64,000 bases of DNA, taken from NCBI GenBank assembly GCA_021030915.1, contig JAGEMR010000063.1, forward strand, positions 62,001 through 126,000, given 5' to 3'. The notes under the pieces are model-generated. The model searched no databases. It was not told where the DNA came from and saw only the letters and a program-made list of their open reading frames with translations. Within the stretch, counting starts at the first letter, position 1, and each line of letters starts with the position of its first letter. The position numbers and the translations under genes are program-made. This document shows, piece by piece, positions 59,453 to 64,000 of this stretch. The stretch is from Astrothelium macrocarpum. Its lineage: Eukaryota; Ascomycota; Dothideomycetes; Trypetheliales; Trypetheliaceae.

Positions 59453-59993
59453 TCTGAATTCAAGCGACAGAGTGGGGCAGGCAGGATATAAGAGAGTTTG
59501 GCCTGCAGATGCAGTGAAAGTAAGACGTCACGCAAGGCACGTCGAAAGCTGCCCTTGCAGATGCTTGATTATGTCTATGGTGGATGATGGAGCTCGATAG
59601 GATTTTCAAGGGCGAGGGCGGAATTATAATGACGGTGGAGTAGTGGGGGCATGACTATTGAATTTCACACCTTCCACACCCTTTTGGCCGCTGGTCGTGA
59701 CGTTTATGGAATGGCTGAATGGCAAAAAATTGCGTGCTCTCGAGTGGGCTGAACATATTTGACCAATGATAACTTTCATCACTATCGATAACAATGATGA
59801 TTAATCAAAGGTGGGTCTTGACTTCCTCTGATTTTTATTGACCCAATAGAATGCACATTACAATACTCTATCATAGCATAATTGGTCCCATCCGCCTTCT
59901 TAAGATGTTCATTTTGTTCTCAACATCTTTCTTTCAAAATTTCAAATCTTTGTACTATCTCTCAGGCCCTTTTGCTTAGTCAATGCTACCTAG
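59453..59993. other. intergenic, no gene seen
   Basis: Promoter of the peroxiredoxin gene and flank of MITE copy D. No supported frame. Confidence 0.55.
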
Positions 59994-59997
59994 TCGT

Positions 59998-60237
59998 CAC
60001 CAGGGGTTGCAACAAAAAATGTCACCCACAACCGCGAGGGACAGAACCGCCGCAGGTCTCATAGAGAGGACTCCATCCACCTTCAGCAATTATAGGCTAT
60101 GAAAAAGCTGTAAATAATTTGTCAAAAAAATTCTTTCAAGACTTTTTGATTGTTCATTATTGAGGGCCTCCCCACGAGATGTGCGGCGAATTATCTGTCT
60201 CACGGTCCAGTGACATTTTTTACTGCAACCCCTGGTG
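59998..60237. mobile_element. MITE copy D (five-copy family), 240 bp
   Basis: Left end CACCAGGGGTTGCAACAAAA, right end TTTACTGCAACCCCTGGTG, with exact 4-bp duplications TCGT (59994-59997 and 60238-60241). It is the most diverged copy at its tips, but both ends carry the compensating change (GGGGTT against AACCCC). It ends 64 bp from the stop codon of the FAD monooxygenase. Confidence 0.88.
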
Positions 60238-60301
60238 TCGTGGTCTTGATCATCAATTTCTGTCATTCGCAACCACATATCTTGCTTGTGATAGCCTTGA
60301 T

Positions 60302-61658
60302 TTACCTACCAAACTGGTCAAATGCTCTTCTGGTCCCCTCTCCATCATCTTCGGATGCTTTCCTTGACGCTCTTACCGCCTTTACGCCCCTTGCAAGCAT
60401 CTCTTGCTGGTACTCCTTGAGATTCGCTGTTACATTATCTTTGGTCGACTCTCCCAGGACTTTGCCAAGCTTCAGTGCATCGTGTATTGCATGATTTCCT
60501 CCTTCGCCTAATTGAAAATATTAGCCCATCGTAATTCTAAGAACGTGTGGCGTCACAATTTTCTACTCGCCTCGATGTGGAGTCATTGGATGGGCTGCGT
60601 CGCCTGCCAGTGTCACTCTTCTGCCCTCCGGCATCCCTTCCAGCACCATATCTCGAAGCACAAGTGGCGGTGTCACCATTCCTTCGGGTTTCGTCAGCCG
60701 GATTAGCTCCGTAAGTCTCGGATCCAAACTTTGCGTCTTCTCTAACGCTACATCTAGGCTTTCTTGCTTCGAAGCGTGCTGTGTCCAATACGGTTCTTGG
60801 CTCGCAGCAGAATCTTTCCAAATAACAGTCCAGTAATAGTACCCGGATTCTGTGTCTGGTGAAATGGAGTTAAGACCACAGAATAGGCGCATTCGCGACC
60901 CGATAGCAATGTAAACCGAGTGACCGAGTGACATTTGACGTTCGTATTGCTTCTTACTTAGCGTTACCTCGCCTGCAATAACACCAAGTGGAAGTGTTCG
61001 TAGCAGATCTTGCTTAGGAAAGAGATGCGCGCGCACTAAATGGTATTAGGCAGCTGATTTAAGTTTGTCACTCCAAAAACTTGGCCCTGGCTATACCTGT
61101 GCTGTGCACACCATCACAACCAACAAGCACATCTCCAGTGGCACTGGTACCATCTGCAAAGTCCAAAGTCACACCAAGCATATCATCTTTGATGGAAGTT
61201 ACTCTCTTATTCCACTGAATGTCGATCTTGTTCGCCAACCAATTTCGGAGCTTGGTACGATTTGCGCGAATCAACTTATGATCCTCACTGCTGATCGAGA
61301 AGCATCTGGATCCATCCTGCGCATACATGACGAATTCTGCAGGGTGATCCAGAGGCAGCAAATGGTTTGTCGATTCGATTGGGGGTAGGTCATCTGGAAG
61401 TGATTGCCTGATATCTCGTAGGATCCTGTTTTATTGCGGGTTATCATAGGAATAGTGAAGCTAATTCGAACAACAGGATTCGTACGTATGCAAAGCGATC
61501 GCCCAACCCTGAAAGCGCGCATGTAGGCTGGTGTCTCTTTCAAAGATCTGGAAAGGAACGCCTTGCTTGCGTAGACTCTGGGCAAGGCAAAGACCCCCGA
61601 GGCCAGCTCCAAGAATTAGGACGTGAGGTCGCTGGAATTCTATCGAAGACACAGTCAT
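60302..61658 (-). CDS. FAD-dependent monooxygenase (salicylate-hydroxylase-like)
   Basis: Exons are 61658-61486, 61425-61097, 61035-60571 and 60507-60302, giving 390 aa. The N-terminal Rossmann motif LILGAGLGGLCLAQSL binds FAD, then VLVGCDGVHS and GDAAHPMTPHRGEGGNHAI complete the aromatic-hydroxylase (PHBH-fold) signature. The enzyme should use NAD(P)H and O2 on an aromatic or polyketide substrate that cannot be named. The last intron (60508-60570) uses a GC donor (GCGAGT) with a TTAG acceptor; no GT donor preserves the GEGGN motif. MITE copy D lies just beyond the stop codon. Confidence 0.9.
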
Positions 61659-62821
61659 GACGTATATTTGATTGACTGAAGATGATTTCGGATGCTATAT
61701 GAATTTGTGCTCTCCTTTAGCTTAGGATGAGGAGGTGTGTGTGCAAAATTGGGGCAGAAGCTCTCCTGCTCTCTCCACGCGCTGATACCTCATTTTATAC
61801 GTTCGTCCCCCGTACATATCTTACTGACTGTTCTAACCAAGCATTCGAATTCCTAACTATAGCTATCCCAATCTTGTCCCCAATCCGCTAAGTTGATGGT
61901 AGGAATTCGGGGCGTCGGCATTAACAGTCCGAAACTTTCTCACAAACACGGTGCTCATGTGCCTTTCCGTCTGTAGACTAGACCTTCTAGAGTCTCAATG
62001 TACCCACCTTGAGCTGCACCCTCGCAGGCTCAATGCACGAAAATGTCGGTCGTCAATAGATAGTCGGACAAGTTGAGAAGCGAATGCCGAGGGGTATGTC
62101 GCGTCCAACATGTGGGGAGTGCATACTACACGCAACATCCCTTTCCCCATGGATTCTTGCATGAATATCGAGCCAGCGAGAATGCCCAGCATTCGACTCG
62201 GGCCGATTGACCGAATCTGGGCTCGCTAGGATGAGCAGAGGATGTCGCCGGTCAGTTATCCACCCCCGTGAGTTTGTAATAGCTGTGCTGCGTCAAACAA
62301 GGCGTGCGACTCAAAGTTGCCAGGGGTGATCCGGTAGACAGGCACTAATTTTAAATAGTTCTGGTCCTTGCTGCGTCATCTTCGCGCAAACGGAGGATAC
62401 AGCACCAATAGTGCACTAAGCTCTTACCAAACCAGACATGGCATGTTACGTTGAGTATTCCTATTATACTAGGTAGCTAGGCCAAGATTCTACCTACGAA
62501 ATCACTTTCTGGCCTAGATTTTAATAATCAATCTATTCATTAGTCAGGGCTTTGATACAATCAGATTATGGCGGACGCATATTTAAGCCGGTGGTTTTGC
62601 GCGCCTTGGTGTGGGCGATCACTTCCAAACCACACCTCCGTGCCTCCGTAGAGAACCTCACCAAGGTTTTTCGCATCTTCCATCCCACCAGTACCTTTCT
62701 TCCACTGCAACGCTAAGCATTTTCTACCCTTTCATTCAGACATAGAGGTGTTCATTCAAATACAGGACTATTGTGCGCTAAACATGCGAGTCGCACATAT
62801 AGCTACGTCATTTCGTGGCAG
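61659..62821. other. intergenic, no gene seen
   Basis: Promoter of the monooxygenase and AT-leaning flank of MITE copy E. Short frames only. Confidence 0.5.
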
Positions 62822-62825
62822 GCCT

Positions 62826-63069
62826 CACCAGTGGATGCAATAAGAAATGTCACCCGCGATCGCGAAAGATATATTTGCCGCAGACCTTGTCGAGAGGCCC
62901 TCAACAAGAATAGATAAAGATTTTTTAGAATCTATTTCTCAATAAATTATTGGTAGATTATCTCAAATTTTGTAATTGTTTAGAATGGCTTGGGGTCATC
63001 CTGAGCAGGCCTGCGGCGAGTTACATCTTTCGTGGTCGCGGGTGACATTTCTTACTGCATCCAATGGTG
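62826..63069. mobile_element. MITE copy E (five-copy family), 244 bp
   Basis: Left end CACCAGTGGATGCAATAAGA, right end CTTACTGCATCCAATGGTG. Flanking 4-mers are GCCT (62822-62825) and GCTT (63070-63073), one mismatch. Same length and similar core as copy A (TTTAGAATGGCTTGGGGTC). Confidence 0.88.
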
Positions 63070-63073
63070 GCTT

Positions 63074-64000
63074 TCTACGCTTGCTGGTAGTATCTTCGCT
63101 ATAGTCTTTGGTTGCGAGTGTCAGCTGCGTATGCTATCATTAACATCAAGGACTTCTAATCTTTAGGGGAGTCAGCTCCTTTACGGCCAAGTTGTTAATA
63201 GTCTTGTTGCTGCTTTAGTAATTTCGCTTTAAGTGCTTGACGGATGAGGAGCACATAATTGAATCAATAAGCATAAGCGTTTTTTCAGGAGGTCGAGAAC
63301 TGGCATTGATCGACCAAGCATAGAAACTGTGTAATTTAGAGCAACAGAAGCTAAAGCTTCGTGCTGAAGACTGTCCAAGCTCGGGCATTGAGCTACTCGT
63401 TAACAAACCCGTCGCGGTTTGCAGAACTTCTCAAATGCCGCATCTTCACTCATCTTCTTCACTCATCTTCTTCATTCATCTTCTTCACTCATCTTCTTCA
63501 CTCATCTTCTTCATTCATCTTCTTCATTCATTTTCTTCATCTTCTTCACTCATCTTCTTCATTCATCTTCTTCATCTTCTTCACTCATCTTCACTCATCT
63601 TCACTTATTGTTATTTCTTCTCCAATCTCGATGCTGTTCATCCTTATAGAAATGTCCTGACAAGAGTCAACATTCTTTCACTGTTGCTTCTTTTCCAATC
63701 TCTGTGTTGTTCATTAGCATTTCAATGTTGTAACCTGGATCAGGTCTGTGTTAAGATGCGAATGCGAATGAGTTTTTGCCGTAAAATTTTAAATAGTCCC
63801 AGAAAGTTAGTTTCGTTGTTGCTAATCCCAAACGCGCCGAGACAGCCATTTACGTCCTCAACACCCCGAATGTGGATTGCAAAAACGATTTGACTAAATT
63901 TGAAGACTTGCACTGAACCTGTTTCTCGTCCTTCGCTTCCAAGATCTATAACAAAATCCAGATTTCGAGTGAAGCAGATTTCGGAGACAGAATCAATGTT
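63074..64000. other. window end, microsatellite, no gene seen
   Basis: Contains the TC-rich microsatellite described separately. Frames over it encode only Ser/Phe/Leu/His repeats and are artefacts. No gene is supported up to base 64000. Confidence 0.5.
63445..63607. repeat. TTCTTCACTCATC / TTCTTCATTCATC microsatellite
   Basis: About 160 bp of imperfect tandem units (CATCTTCTTCACT, CATCTTCTTCATT, and shorter TTCTTCAT). Typical slippage-prone simple sequence. Confidence 0.9.

Noticed and set aside
63445..63607. CRISPR-like repeated array
   Set aside because: Units are contiguous and variable with no spacers; a eukaryotic microsatellite.
63361..63893. Ser/Phe/Leu-rich frames up to 152 codons
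   Set aside because: They translate a TC-rich microsatellite in three frames.
1..64000. Secondary-metabolite cluster
   Set aside because: A reductase-like tail, an FAD monooxygenase, an esterase and a Zn2Cys6 factor are present but spread over 60 kb among housekeeping genes and without a visible core synthase.
1..64000. tRNA or rRNA genes
   Set aside because: No cloverleaf with a proper T-loop GTTCRANNC and matching acceptor stem was found by eye; a covariance-model search would be decisive.

Overview
The window is nuclear DNA of a filamentous ascomycete (Pezizomycotina). Genes lie on both strands. Most are split by short introns of about 47-90 nt with GTRNGT-type donors, CTAAC/CTGAC-like branch points and TAG/CAG acceptors. 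The protein set is fungal: Zn2Cys6 regulator, Clr5-domain protein, Spc7, KMT6, Nha1-type antiporter, G1 cyclin. No bacterial operon, CRISPR array, rRNA or clear tRNA was seen. The class cannot be fixed from the sequence alone; Leotiomycetes or Dothideomycetes would both fit.

Layout. 1-351: tail of a gene entering from the left that resembles the end of an adenylate-forming reductase or NRPS-like enzyme. 475-6536: three unknown proteins and a small membrane protein that is probably mitochondrial. 6537-9007: gene-poor, with MITE copy A. 9008-16716: Cys-rich single-pass surface protein, kinetochore protein Spc7, ribosomal protein uS17 (RPS11) and a small unknown. 17168-21175: KMT6/E(z) H3K27 methyltransferase. 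22103-28135: secreted type-B carboxylesterase and a Zn2Cys6 transcription factor. 28136-33927: about 5.8 kb without a convincing gene, upstream of a G1 cyclin (33928-35237). 36249-40921: membrane-anchored alpha/beta hydrolase and a secreted amidase. 40922-47142: accessory island with a hAT-like MITE, MITE copies B and C, a doubtful minus-strand gene and a Clr5-domain protein. 47913-53829: CAF-1 subunit Cac2, Na+/H+ antiporter and a small membrane protein. 54193-61658: kelch/BTB protein, 1-Cys peroxiredoxin and an FAD monooxygenase. 59998-64000: MITE copies D and E and a TC-rich microsatellite.

Most conserved genes are cell-cycle or chromatin housekeeping (Spc7, KMT6, Cac2, G1 cyclin, uS17). 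Their proximity looks like ordinary interspersion rather than a cluster. The best candidates for something not yet described are a five-copy MITE family with inverted ends and 4-bp target-site duplications, two copies of which bracket the Clr5 gene, and a stop-free 72-nt intron inside the KMT6 SET domain. A GC-AG intron in the FAD monooxygenase and a kelch/BTB protein whose BTB domain is split by a long low-complexity insert also deserve a look. Exon boundaries were derived by eye from splice signals, phase and family conservation, without transcript evidence.
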